A stretch of 64,000 bases of DNA from Tenacibaculum sp. 190524A02b (GTDB taxonomy: Bacteria > Bacteroidota > Bacteroidia > Flavobacteriales > Flavobacteriaceae), in NCBI RefSeq assembly GCF_964036645.1, contig NZ_OZ038525.1, positions 2,812,501 to 2,876,500 on the forward strand, read 5' to 3'. Each line of letters begins with the position of its first letter. The first letter of the stretch is position 1. Below, one piece after another: positions 27,053 through 36,697 of this stretch. Under the pieces are notes generated by a model. That model worked only from the letters and a program-made list of their open reading frames with translations, made no database searches and had not been told where the DNA came from. The position numbers were made by a program, and so were the translations under genes.

Positions 27053-27844
27053 TTACTCATTATTTTTAAACTCTATAGCATGTAAATGCAAACCAGATGC
27101 TGGTGCTATCGTTTTTAAAAATTCAATAGAAGTATCCGGATTCAATGAGTCTTTAATAAAATCTAAACTATAATTTCCTTTCCCTAGTTCAAATAAAGCG
27201 CCCATTATTAAACGTATTTGATTTCTTAAAAAACCTTCTCCTTTAACAATTAACACATAACTTTTATCTGGAAAAAAAGAAGCCGTAATTTCTTCATTTA
27301 CTTCAATTTTACAATCTATAATTGTTCTTTCTACCTTTGTTTCTTCAGATGGTTTTGTACAATATCTTTTAAAGTTATGAAAACCCTTAAACAACTTAGC
27401 GCCTTCTTTCATTAAAGAAACATCCAAACTACCTAAAATTCCTGTTAAAAAAGGAGCACAATATGGATGGTTTTTCTCTCCAAAAGAGAAATAATAACGA
27501 TACTCTTTAACTTTTGGTTGTTGAATAATATTAAAAGTAGGATCTTCAATCTTCTCAATAGTTTGTAAACGAATATCCGATGGTGAATTTATATTAAACA
27601 GCCTTTCAAAATCCTTTACATTTAAAACCTCATCTATAAACAACTGAAAAAAGTAACCTTCAGCAGAAACTTTGGCATCAGTTCTACCTACTCCAACAGA
27701 CTTACATCGAATTCCCTTACATACAAACTTCAATGTTTTATCTAACGCCCAATGTACTGTTTTCAAATTAGGTTGTTTCTGCCATCCGTGAAAACGAAAT
27801 CCTAAATACTGAATGTTTACTATATATTGATGTTGATATCCCAT
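27053..27844 (-). CDS. TruA-family tRNA pseudouridine synthase paralogue
   Basis: The 263-residue protein has the TruA layout: a beta-strand start (YIVNIQYLGFRFHGWQKQPN), the catalytic-Asp motif as GVGRTDAKVSAEG (about residues 51-63) and a C-terminal FLRNQIRLIMGAL helix. The classical motif is RTDAGVHA; here DAGVH is DAKVS, though the catalytic Asp is kept. TruA makes pseudouridine at positions 38-40 of tRNAs. This copy may be a second, divergent family member with a different target. The window contains no other truA, so I cannot say whether a canonical one exists. Confidence 0.8.
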   Translation of the reverse strand: MGYQHQYIVNIQYLGFRFHGWQKQPNLKTVHWALDKTLKFVCKGIRCKSVGVGRTDAKVSAEGYFFQLFIDEVLNVKDFERLFNINSPSDIRLQTIEKIEDPTFNIIQQPKVKEYRYYFSFGEKNHPYCAPFLTGILGSLDVSLMKEGAKLFKGFHNFKRYCTKPSEETKVERTIIDCKIEVNEEITASFFPDKSYVLIVKGEGFLRNQIRLIMGALFELGKGNYSLDFIKDSLNPDTSIEFLKTIAPASGLHLHAIEFKNNE

Positions 27845-28664
27845 ATTTATAATCTAAAAAGCGAAATTACTCTTTTTTAAACCAGTTACCCTTTCAAAAC
27901 TAATTACATTATTCTTAAAAAAATTAACATAAAAATAATATTTCAACAACAAAACACTTAAAAACGGGTTTTACACCTATATTAAAAACACCAATATCAA
28001 CTTTTTTTTAAGAAAAATGCATTTTTATTAAATCCTTACTTTTTAAACCTTTTTTTTACCAGATTAACTTTTGATAAGTGTTGTAAAACCCCAATTTATC
28101 ATATCATCATTTTTACCTATACTTTTTTAACACGCTACTTCTTTCGAAAAGGTTTTCGAAGCCCCCAAACCTAGTAATCATTTGTTTTTTAAGGGTTTTT
28201 ACATGAAATTTGAAGTGTCATTAATTCAAATACAAACACACTGTTTAGCTTAAAAAAAGACATATCATTCATTTTAAAAGTACTTGTAGTTAGCACTTTT
28301 CTAGTGCATGTTATTAAATATGTTTATAGCTATTTCAATTTGTGTCGTTCATTAATATCCTTTTTTGAAAAAACAATGACACATACATCTTCCAATTATA
28401 TAACCATACATATAAGATCATTTACGAACCTAGTTTTGATACCCTTTAAAATTGATACATCATATCAATTTCGGATATACAACAACCCAATACCTATCCC
28501 TATAGACTCTTAATCAAAGAACTATTTTTTTAGGCAGTTATTATCAAAACTACTCCCATAATGGGAATTACTCCTGAAAACACGTAAGGTGTCTTCTTTA
28601 GAATTTTGGTTGCTAAATTTTAGTATCCATTCATAACATTTACAACACTTTTAAAACCTTTTTA
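27845..28664 (+). other. long AT-rich intergenic region upstream of the nitrogen operon
   Basis: These 820 bases have no supportable ORF: the open frame at 28304-28513 (69 codons) has no similarity I recognise and poor coding character. The region would hold the TruA promoter and the glnK promoter. I see no strong palindrome or classical -24/-12 sigma-54 element. Confidence 0.4.
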
Positions 28665-29003
28665 ATGAAGAAAATTGAAGCCATTATTAGAAAATCAAAA
28701 TTTCATGAGGTAAAAGAAGCTCTACATGAGGTAGGCGTTAACTTCTTCTCGTATTGGGATGTAACTGGATTAGGTAATGAAAAGCAAGGGCATGTGTATA
28801 GAGGTATTTCTTACAGCACTAGCGACATTCAAAGAAGGTATTTATCCATAGTAGTAAATGATGAGTTTAAAGAAGCTACAATTAATGCTATACTATCATC
28901 TGGAGCTACTGGAAATGTGGGAGATGGAAAAATATTTGTTTCCAATATAGAAGAATGCTACAGAATTAGAACAGGGGAAAAAGGGAATGATACACTTAAC
29001 TAA
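28665..29003 (+). CDS. P-II family nitrogen regulatory protein (GlnK-like)
   Basis: The 112-residue protein has the P-II length and motifs. The T-loop is KQGHVYRGISYSTSDIQRR, with Tyr50 matching the uridylylated Tyr51 of E. coli GlnK. The B-loop region is GATGNVGDGKIFV and the C-loop ends RIRTGEKG. P-II proteins bind ATP, ADP and 2-oxoglutarate and block ammonium transporters. The gene is directly ahead of an Amt gene, the usual glnK-amtB arrangement. Whether UTase-type modification occurs cannot be seen here. The stop overlaps or nearly meets the amt start, depending on which start is used. Confidence 0.9.
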   Translation: MKKIEAIIRKSKFHEVKEALHEVGVNFFSYWDVTGLGNEKQGHVYRGISYSTSDIQRRYLSIVVNDEFKEATINAILSSGATGNVGDGKIFVSNIEECYRIRTGEKGNDTLN

Positions 29004-29016
29004 CAAAATACTATTT

Positions 29017-30252
29017 ATGGATATACTTTCTACCAATAATATATGGATGATGATTTGTACTGCATTAGTTTTTATAATGCATTTAGGCTTTACTTTTTTA
29101 GAAATAGGCTTAACGAGACAAAAGAATACTTTAAACATCTTATTTAAAAATATCTTTATCATTACTGTAGGCCTACTTCTCTATTGCTGTATTGGATTTA
29201 ATTTTATGTATCCTGACTTTACAACTAACTCATATGGAATATTAGGTTTTGCTGGTTGGGGCTTACAAGCTCCTTTACAAAATGGTGTTTTAGATTTATC
29301 ATACAACACTGGATACACGTATTGGACTGATTTCCTTTTCCAAGGCATGTTTGCTGCAACAGCCGCCACTATTGTTTCTGGAGCTGTGGCAGAACGTATG
29401 AAATTAAATGCTTTTATCATTTTTACCTTTATCTATGTTGGTTTCGTATATCCAATAGTTGGATCATGGAAATGGGGAGGTGGTTTTTTAGATAAAATGG
29501 AAACTCCTTTTTATGACTTTGCTGGTTCTACCTTAGTCCATTCAGTTGGCGGCTGGGCCGCTTTAATAGCTGTTTGGCTACTAGGAGCACGAATAGGAAA
29601 ATTTAAAGACGGAAAATCTTATGCTATACCAGGACATAATATTCCATTAGCTACTGCTGGAGTACTTATATTATGGTTTGGTTGGTTTGGTTTTAATGGA
29701 GGATCTGTACTTTCTGCCGATCCTACTAAAACCTCATTAACCTTAGTTACCACTTGTTTGGCAGCAGCATCAGGCGGGGTTCTTGCATTCTTAAGTTCAT
29801 CCATTGCTTATAGAAATTATGATCTTACTATGTTTTTAAACGGAATTTTAGGCGGATTAGTAGGAATTACCGCTGGTGCTGATCAAATGTCTCCAACTAA
29901 TGCTATTATCATTGGAGCCATTTCTGGTACACTAGTGGTTATAGCCGTAAGTGCAATAGACAAATGGAAACTAGACGACCCTGTTGGCGCCATAGCCGTT
30001 CATTTAGTATGCGGTATCTGGGGAACGCTAGCGGTTGGTATTTTTGGTCAATTAGCTGGTTGGAGTCAGTTTTTATCACAATTAATAGGTGTATTCACCT
30101 ATGCTATCACCTGTATCATTACTTCTTTTTTAATCATATATCCTTTGAAAAAAACAATTGGAATACGTGTAGCACCAAAAGAAGAATTAGAAGGACTGGA
30201 CAAATCCGAGCATGGAATTAACGCCTATCCTGAATTTAGATTAAACGAATAA
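29017..30252 (+). CDS. amt: ammonium transporter (Amt)
   Basis: The protein (411 residues from 29017) has 11 or so membrane helices and Amt signatures. These include NNIWMMICTALVFIMHLGFTFLE at the start, DFAGSTLVHSVGGWAALIAVW (twin-His region) and WFGWFGFNGGS, with AVHLVCGIWGTLAVGIFG in the second half. It conducts ammonium across the inner membrane under P-II control. A further in-frame ATG at 28987 overlaps the P-II gene and has a purine-rich AGGGGAAAAAGGGA just upstream; it would add 10 residues (MIHLTNKILF). I prefer 29017 because the family normally starts near MDxxxxNNxWMM. Confidence 0.92.
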   Translation: MDILSTNNIWMMICTALVFIMHLGFTFLEIGLTRQKNTLNILFKNIFIITVGLLLYCCIGFNFMYPDFTTNSYGILGFAGWGLQAPLQNGVLDLSYNTGYTYWTDFLFQGMFAATAATIVSGAVAERMKLNAFIIFTFIYVGFVYPIVGSWKWGGGFLDKMETPFYDFAGSTLVHSVGGWAALIAVWLLGARIGKFKDGKSYAIPGHNIPLATAGVLILWFGWFGFNGGSVLSADPTKTSLTLVTTCLAAASGGVLAFLSSSIAYRNYDLTMFLNGILGGLVGITAGADQMSPTNAIIIGAISGTLVVIAVSAIDKWKLDDPVGAIAVHLVCGIWGTLAVGIFGQLAGWSQFLSQLIGVFTYAITCIITSFLIIYPLKKTIGIRVAPKEELEGLDKSEHGINAYPEFRLNE

Positions 30253-30275
30253 CAAACAACGTAACATTAGCTAAC

Positions 30276-33200
30276 ATGAAGAATCAAGGACTTTATTTAA
30301 ACGAGTTTGAAAGAGACAATTGTGGAGCTGGTTTTATTTGCAACCTTAACGGAAAAAAATCGAATTCCATTATACACAATGCACTTGAAATCTTAGTAAA
30401 ACTTGAACATAGAGGAGCAGTAAGCTCTGATGGTAAAACTGGTGACGGAGCAGGAATTTTAATTGACATTCCGCACAACTTTTTTAAAAGAGTGTGTAAC
30501 TTTGAAATACCAGAAGCAAACGAATATGCAGTTGGAATGGTTTTTCTTCCTAAAGGAAAAAACCAGCAACAATTTTGTATTAATACTTTTGAAAAGGAAA
30601 TAAAAAAACAAGACTTACGTATTATTGGATGGCGAGAAGTTCCTGTTAACAATCGTTGTGTAGGTGAAATTGCAGCAAAATCTGAACCTACCATAAAACA
30701 GATTTTTATTGACAAGAACAACCAACAATTATCTGACTTAGCATTCAATGCTAAACTGTATGCTGCTAGAAAGATTAGTGAACATACTATTTACAACTCA
30801 AAACTTTCTGAAGCGAATTACTTCTATTTACCATCACTTTCCACTACTACCATTATTTATAAAGGATTATTAATTCCTGAAGATATTGGTGAGTATTATA
30901 CAGACTTAAAAGAAAAAGACGTAGTAACTCGCTTAGCATTAGTGCACCAACGCTTTTCTACCAATACATTCCCTTCATGGGATTTAGCACAGCCTTTTCG
31001 CTATATGTGCCATAACGGAGAAATCAACACTTTAAAAGGTAATGTAAGTAGAATGCGCGCAAGGCAAGAGCTTATGAAGAGCCCTTTATTCAAAGACATG
31101 GATGAATTATTCCCTATTGTTCTTGAAGAAAAATCCGATTCTGCTTCTATGGACATGGCGTTAGAATTATTACTAATGACAGGACGCTCATTACCAGAAG
31201 TATTGATGATGATGGTTCCTGAAGCTTGGGAAAAAGACGAGTATATGTCTGAAGAAAAACGCGCTTTTTACGAGTATAATTCTTGTATAATGGAACCTTG
31301 GGACGGCCCTGCTTCTGTACCTTTTACTGATGGTAATTATATTGGTGCTGTATTGGATAGAAATGGGCTACGTCCATCAAGATATACGGTTACCAAAGAT
31401 GGTTTTGTAATCATGGCTTCTGAAACTGGTGTCATAGAAGTTAATCCAAAAAATGTGGTGAAGCACGGTAGGTTAGAACCAGGGAAAATGTTTTTAGTGG
31501 ATATGAATGCTGGACGCATTGTGGAAGATCAAGAGATAAAAAACGAAATTGTCTCTAAACATCCATATACTGAATGGGTAAAAGACCATGCATTGCCATT
31601 AGCCAAAGTACCATACACAAACAATCCACCCACAAAAGAGGAAACAGATTACGAAACCCGTTTACAAATTTTTGGTTACACCTTTGAAGATATTAGCACA
31701 GTAATAGCACCTATGGCTATTAAAGCTAAAGAAGCCATTGGTTCTATGGGAACCGATACACCTTTAGCCGTTTTATCAGACAAACCTCAACTTTTATACA
31801 ACTACTTTAAACAACTATTTGCGCAAGTTACCAATCCGCCTTTAGATGGAATTAGAGAGGAAATAATTACTGATATCAGCCTAGCTATTGGAGGAGATAG
31901 AAACATTTTTGATATCGCTGCAGAACAATCTAAAAAGTTACGCATTCAAAATCCAGTTATTTCTAATACTGATTTAGATAAAATAAAACATATTAACCAC
32001 CCAGACTTTCAAACCAAATCTATTTCAATTCTATATAAATACAAAAAAGGGGTTAATGGATTGGAAGCTGCTTTAGACAATATGTTAATTGAAGCAGAGA
32101 AAGCACTAGATAAAGGTACTAACATTATCATTCTTTCAGATAGAGGTGTTACTAAAAAGAAAGCACCAATTCCAGCTTTACTCGCCTGCTCTTATTTACA
32201 CCATGCCATGTATAAGAAAGGGAAACGCTCTAAATTTGGCATTGTCATTGAAACTGCCGAAGCTAGAGAACCACACCATTTTGCTACCCTATTTGGGTAT
32301 GGAGCAAGTGCCATTAATCCTTATTTAGTAAATGAAATTATTGGTCAAGAGGTACGTCAAGGCAATATTAAAAAGTGCAGTGAAGAAGAAGCTATTGAAA
32401 ACTACAACACTGCTATTGGAAAAGGACTTTTAAAAATAATGAACAAGATAGGTATCTCTACCTTACATTCATACAGAGCTTCTCAAATATTTGAAATCTT
32501 AGGATTAAAAAAGTCTTTTTGTACTAAGTATTTCCCAAATACACCTTCTCGTATTGGTGGCATAGGACTCTATGTGTTAGAAAAAGACATTGTTACTCGC
32601 CATAAAAAAGCTTTCCCAGAACAAAACATTGACGCACAACTATCATTACCTATGGGTGGCGAGTACAGATGGAGAAGAAATGGTGAAAAACATCTTTTTA
32701 ACCCTAACAGTATTGCCAAACTTCAACAAGCCGTAAGAAGTAACAGTAAAGAAACGTATAAAAATTACGCTAAGCAAATTAATGAGCAAAGCAAGAGCTT
32801 AATGACTATTAGAGGCTTGCTAGAGTTTAATAATTTAGATCCTATACCTATTGACGAAGTAGAACCTTGGACAGAAATTGTAAAACGCTTTAAAACCGGA
32901 GCTATGTCTTTTGGTTCTATTAGTAAAGAAGCACATGAAAACCTTGCTATTGCCATGAATAGAATTGGTGGAAAAAGTAATTCTGGCGAAGGTGGTGAAG
33001 ATATTGAACGCTTTAAACCTTTAGATAACGGCGATTCTAAAAGTAGTGCTATTAAACAAGTTGCCTCTGGACGTTTTGGAGTATCAAGTAATTATTTAAC
33101 CAATGCCAAAGAGATACAAATTAAAATGGCACAAGGTGCTAAACCTGGTGAAGGTGGACAATTACCTGGTGAAAAAGTATTTCCTTGGATTGCTAAGGTT

Positions 33201-34772
33201 AGAAACTCAACGCCTTTTGTAGGGCTTATTTCTCCACCTCCACATCATGATATTTATTCTATTGAAGATTTAGCTCAGCTTATTTATGATTTAAAAAATG
33301 CCAATCGTCAAGCTAGAGTTAATGTAAAATTAGTATCAAAAGTAGGAGTTGGTACCATTGCCGCAGGGGTTGCCAAAGCAAAAGCAGATGTAATCCTTGT
33401 TTCAGGGTTTGACGGAGGTACTGGTGCCTCGCCTCTTACCTCTTTAAAACACGCGGGATTACCTTGGGAATTAGGAATTGCAGAAGCGCAACAAACCTTA
33501 GTCCTAAATAATTTAAGAAGTAGGGTTGTATTGGAATGTGATGGACAATTGAAAACAGGAAGAGATGTTGCCATTGCCGCCTTATTAGGTGCAGAAGAAT
33601 TTGGTTTTGCCACTGCTCCTTTAGTTGCTTCTGGGTGTATTATGATGCGTGCTTGCCATTTAAACACCTGTCCTGTTGGAATTGCTACGCAAGATCCTGA
33701 GCTTCGAAAAAACTTCAAAGGAACTCCAGAGCATGTCATTAATTTTATGTATTTCGTAGCAGAAGAACTTCGTGAAATCATGGCGCAATTAGGTTATAGA
33801 ACCTTAACTGAAATGATTGGTCAAACGCACAAGTTAAACGTTAAAAAAGCCATTACTCATTACAAAGCTAAGGGGTTAGATTTATCTAGCATTTTATACC
33901 AACCACAAAACAACACCTCATCATTATACAATACCGAAAAGCAAAACCATCAGCTAGAAAATGTATTGGATATGAAAATATTTTCGGAAGCAAAAATGGC
34001 TATTCAAAATAAAGTACCATTAAGTTTTGCTTATAAAATCAAAAACACGGATCGTACTGTGGGAGCCATCTTATCTAATGAAATTTCTAAAATTCATGGT
34101 GAAGATGGGTTACCTGAAGACACGCTTAATTTAAACTTTACAGGAGCTGCAGGTCAAAGTTTTGGCGCTTTTGCTACCAAGGGACTTACACTTACCGTTG
34201 AAGGCGAAACAAATGACTACTTAGGAAAAGGACTTTCTGGAGGAAAAATTATTATAAAAAAACCAAGTACTGCAAGCTTTAAAGCACATAAAAGCATTAT
34301 TACGGGTAATGTTACCTTATATGGAGCTATTACCGGTGAGGTTTATATTAACGGAATAGCAGGAGAACGTTTTGCTGTTAGAAATTCTGGAGCTACAGCA
34401 GTAGTTGAAGGCGTTGGTGACCATGGTTGTGAATACATGACTGGAGGTAAAGTAATTGTTTTAGGTGAAACGGGCAAAAACTTTGGTGCTGGTATGAGTG
34501 GTGGTATTGCTTTTATTTATGATAAAAATGACACTTTTAAAAACAAGAACTGCAACCTTGAAATGGTTGACTTAGAGACTTTGACTGCTGAAGATAAAGC
34601 GGAGCTAAATACACTTATTAAAAATCATCTAAAATACACAGACAGCGCATTAGCTAAAACCATTTTAGACAATTGGCAAAGTGAGGTTAATAACTTTACT
34701 AAAGTATACCCTAAAGAATACAAAAAAGCTTTAGAAAAAATAGCAGTAGAACAACAACAACTAACAGCATAA
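30276..34772 (+). CDS. gltB: glutamate synthase large subunit
   Basis: The 1498-residue protein has the GltB domain order. The propeptide is followed by the nucleophile Cys in DNCGAGFICNL (Cys16), then glutaminase residues such as RFSTNTFPSWDLAQPFRYMCHNGEINT, then the central domain. The FMN-binding synthase domain has KTGRDVAIAALLGAEEFGF and the 3Fe-4S cysteines in CIMMRACHLNTCPVG. The GXGXG C-terminal domain has FVGKGLSGGK-like repeats (GKGLSGGKIII). It moves the amide of glutamine to 2-oxoglutarate. It pairs with GltD, encoded 3 bases downstream. Length and motifs are fully normal. Confidence 0.97.
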   Translation: MKNQGLYLNEFERDNCGAGFICNLNGKKSNSIIHNALEILVKLEHRGAVSSDGKTGDGAGILIDIPHNFFKRVCNFEIPEANEYAVGMVFLPKGKNQQQFCINTFEKEIKKQDLRIIGWREVPVNNRCVGEIAAKSEPTIKQIFIDKNNQQLSDLAFNAKLYAARKISEHTIYNSKLSEANYFYLPSLSTTTIIYKGLLIPEDIGEYYTDLKEKDVVTRLALVHQRFSTNTFPSWDLAQPFRYMCHNGEINTLKGNVSRMRARQELMKSPLFKDMDELFPIVLEEKSDSASMDMALELLLMTGRSLPEVLMMMVPEAWEKDEYMSEEKRAFYEYNSCIMEPWDGPASVPFTDGNYIGAVLDRNGLRPSRYTVTKDGFVIMASETGVIEVNPKNVVKHGRLEPGKMFLVDMNAGRIVEDQEIKNEIVSKHPYTEWVKDHALPLAKVPYTNNPPTKEETDYETRLQIFGYTFEDISTVIAPMAIKAKEAIGSMGTDTPLAVLSDKPQLLYNYFKQLFAQVTNPPLDGIREEIITDISLAIGGDRNIFDIAAEQSKKLRIQNPVISNTDLDKIKHINHPDFQTKSISILYKYKKGVNGLEAALDNMLIEAEKALDKGTNIIILSDRGVTKKKAPIPALLACSYLHHAMYKKGKRSKFGIVIETAEAREPHHFATLFGYGASAINPYLVNEIIGQEVRQGNIKKCSEEEAIENYNTAIGKGLLKIMNKIGISTLHSYRASQIFEILGLKKSFCTKYFPNTPSRIGGIGLYVLEKDIVTRHKKAFPEQNIDAQLSLPMGGEYRWRRNGEKHLFNPNSIAKLQQAVRSNSKETYKNYAKQINEQSKSLMTIRGLLEFNNLDPIPIDEVEPWTEIVKRFKTGAMSFGSISKEAHENLAIAMNRIGGKSNSGEGGEDIERFKPLDNGDSKSSAIKQVASGRFGVSSNYLTNAKEIQIKMAQGAKPGEGGQLPGEKVFPWIAKVRNSTPFVGLISPPPHHDIYSIEDLAQLIYDLKNANRQARVNVKLVSKVGVGTIAAGVAKAKADVILVSGFDGGTGASPLTSLKHAGLPWELGIAEAQQTLVLNNLRSRVVLECDGQLKTGRDVAIAALLGAEEFGFATAPLVASGCIMMRACHLNTCPVGIATQDPELRKNFKGTPEHVINFMYFVAEELREIMAQLGYRTLTEMIGQTHKLNVKKAITHYKAKGLDLSSILYQPQNNTSSLYNTEKQNHQLENVLDMKIFSEAKMAIQNKVPLSFAYKIKNTDRTVGAILSNEISKIHGEDGLPEDTLNLNFTGAAGQSFGAFATKGLTLTVEGETNDYLGKGLSGGKIIIKKPSTASFKAHKSIITGNVTLYGAITGEVYINGIAGERFAVRNSGATAVVEGVGDHGCEYMTGGKVIVLGETGKNFGAGMSGGIAFIYDKNDTFKNKNCNLEMVDLETLTAEDKAELNTLIKNHLKYTDSALAKTILDNWQSEVNNFTKVYPKEYKKALEKIAVEQQQLTA

Positions 34773-34775
34773 ATT

Positions 34776-36233
34776 ATGGGACAAATAGGAGGATTTAAAA
34801 TCTATAAAAGAATAAACGAAAAACAACAGGAGGTAAAAAACAGAGTACAAAACTATGACGAGTTTACGATTCCATTAAACCAAGGAACCCTAAAGGAACA
34901 AGGCTCTAGATGCATGAACTGCGGGGTTCCATTTTGTCATAGTGGATGCCCTTTGGGTAATTTAATTCCTGATTTTAATGAGATGGTACATAGAGGTGAA
35001 TGGAAAAAAGCCTTACACATACTACATGCCACTAATAACTTTCCTGAATTTACAGGAAGATTATGCCCTGCACCTTGTGAAAAAGCATGTGTACTAGGAA
35101 TTATTGACGAGCCTGTATCTATTGAGAATATTGAAAAATATATTGTTGAAAAAGGGTTTTCTGAAGGGTGGATTTTTCCGAAACCACCTAAAGAAAGAAC
35201 TGGAAAAACAGTAGCTGTTGTAGGCTCTGGCCCTGCTGGTTTGGCTGCTGCACAGCAACTCAATCGAGCGGGTCATACCGTAACTGTTTTTGAGAGAGAG
35301 GATGCCATTGGTGGGTTACTACGTTATGGCATTCCTAATTTTAAACTAGAAAAAAGTATTATTGATAGACGCGTTGGTATTTTAGAGGCTGAAGGTATTA
35401 TTTTTAAAACCAACACAAATGTAGGTGTTAATTATAGCGTAGATAAGTTAAAGGAATTTGATGCTGTGGTACTCTGCGGAGGTGCTACTGTACCTAGAAG
35501 CTTACCTATTAAAGGTATTGATGGAAAAGGAGTTCACCAAGCAATGGATTACTTAACCGAACAAACCAAAAACCTATTTAGTCAAGAACAAACCAAAAAC
35601 ATTATTGCTAAAGATAAGCACGTGATTGTTATTGGTGGTGGTGATACTGGTTCTGATTGTGTTGGAACCGCTAATCGTCAAGGAGCTAAGTCAGTAACTA
35701 ATTTTGAAATTATGCCGAAGCCTCCACATCACAGAAGTAAATCTACCCCTTGGCCTTACTGGCCTTTACAGCTAAAAACAAGCACTTCACATGAGGAAGG
35801 CTGTGATAGAAACTGGTTGATTAATACGAAAGAGTTTATTGTAGACAACAACAACCAATTAACAGCTATTAAAACAGTTGAAGTAGAATGGAAAACCGTT
35901 CCTGGGGAAAGACCTCAACTTATTGAAAAGCCTTGTACAGAAAAAGTATGGCCGTGCGATTTGGTATTGCTTTCTCTAGGTTTTTTAGGCCCTGAAAAAA
36001 CATTAGCAGAAAAACTAGGGCTTGAAGTAGATGCTCGTAGTAACTACAAAGCTACTAATGACTACCAAACTAATATACCTAATATTTTTACTGCTGGTGA
36101 CATGCGTAGAGGACAATCTTTAATTGTTTGGGCTATTTCTGAAGGCAGAGAAGCTGCTAAAGCTGTAAATACCTACTTAACTCAAAACGATTTATTACCA
36201 AGTAAAGGAGAAGGTAATTTATTAAGAGCGTAA
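34776..36233 (+). CDS. gltD: glutamate synthase small subunit
   Basis: The 485-residue protein has the N-terminal iron-sulphur cysteine clusters in CMNCGVPFCHSGCPLG and LCPAPCEKACVLG. Two Rossmann dinucleotide sites follow: VAVVGSGPAGLAAAQQLNRAG for FAD and VIVIGGGDTGSDCVGTA for NADPH. It ends with NIFTAGDMRRGQSLIVWAI. It feeds electrons from NAD(P)H to GltB for glutamate formation. Gene order glnK-amt-gltB-gltD with short gaps makes a self-contained ammonium uptake and assimilation operon, closed by a terminator at 36257-36292. Confidence 0.97.
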   Translation: MGQIGGFKIYKRINEKQQEVKNRVQNYDEFTIPLNQGTLKEQGSRCMNCGVPFCHSGCPLGNLIPDFNEMVHRGEWKKALHILHATNNFPEFTGRLCPAPCEKACVLGIIDEPVSIENIEKYIVEKGFSEGWIFPKPPKERTGKTVAVVGSGPAGLAAAQQLNRAGHTVTVFEREDAIGGLLRYGIPNFKLEKSIIDRRVGILEAEGIIFKTNTNVGVNYSVDKLKEFDAVVLCGGATVPRSLPIKGIDGKGVHQAMDYLTEQTKNLFSQEQTKNIIAKDKHVIVIGGGDTGSDCVGTANRQGAKSVTNFEIMPKPPHHRSKSTPWPYWPLQLKTSTSHEEGCDRNWLINTKEFIVDNNNQLTAIKTVEVEWKTVPGERPQLIEKPCTEKVWPCDLVLLSLGFLGPEKTLAEKLGLEVDARSNYKATNDYQTNIPNIFTAGDMRRGQSLIVWAISEGREAAKAVNTYLTQNDLLPSKGEGNLLRA

Positions 36234-36256
36234 TACAATAAAGTCTCCCAAAAGTT

Positions 36257-36292
36257 AAAAAGGTCGTTTTACCTAATGGTAAGCGACCTTTT
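36257..36292 (+). terminator. rho-independent terminator after gltD
   Basis: AAAAGGTCG and CGACCTTTT pair over 9 bp, extended by TTACC/GGTAA with a small mismatch and a 4-base loop, followed by a T-rich tail. It lies 24 bases after the gltD stop. Confidence 0.8.
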
Positions 36293-36330
36293 GTTTTTAT
36301 TTTTATATAATATCGGCTGTTTTTCATGAG

Positions 36331-36602
36331 ATTACTTCACTTCGTAAACTACGTTCGTAATGACGGAAATGAACAAAATCCTATAACGTCATTGCGATGG
36401 AGTGAAAATGGAAGAAGCAATCTCTTAATCGCTTACTCTAAACTAAAGATTACTTCACTCCGTAAACTGCGTTCGTAATGACGGAAATGAACAAAATTCT
36501 AAAACATCATTGCGATGGAGTGAGAACGGAAGAAGCAATCTCTTAATCGCTTACTCTAAACTAAAGATTACTTCAATCCGTAAACTGCGTTGGTAATGAA
36601 CA
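36331..36602. repeat. 118-bp tandem repeat with inverted halves (REP/MITE-like)
   Basis: Copies begin at 36331 and 36449, with a partial third at 36567 (period 118 bases). Each has a left half GATTACTTCACTCCG...TTCGTAATGACG and a right half CGTCATTGCGATGGAGTGA...GAAGCAATCT. The right half is close to the reverse complement of the left half, so transcripts could fold into a long imperfect hairpin. A related single copy lies at 39657-39735. Confidence 0.75.
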
Positions 36603-36620
36603 AAGCTACCGCCTATAAAA

Positions 36621-36652
36621 AAACTGCCTAAGAATTACTTCTTAGACAGTTT
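36621..36652 (-). terminator. rho-independent terminator of the T9SS protein gene
   Basis: On the minus strand AACTGTCTAAGAA, a short loop and TTCTTAGGCAGTT pair over 13 positions with one wobble, followed by a run of T. It begins 45 bases after the stop codon. Confidence 0.75.
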
Positions 36653-36697
36653 CATTTGAGTGGTTTTTAAACTTATATACAATCCATCATTCTTCTT

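Larger units (their letters stand above)
36234..36697. other. intergenic region with terminators and a 118-bp tandem repeat
   Basis: The region holds the gltD terminator, two complete and one partial copies of a 118-bp palindrome-containing repeat (36331-36602) and the terminator of the T9SS protein gene (36621-36652). No gene is visible. Confidence 0.7.

Noticed and set aside
28304..28513. 69-codon ORF upstream of glnK
   Set aside because: No recognised motif, composition like the AT-rich gap around it, and no promoter tied to it.
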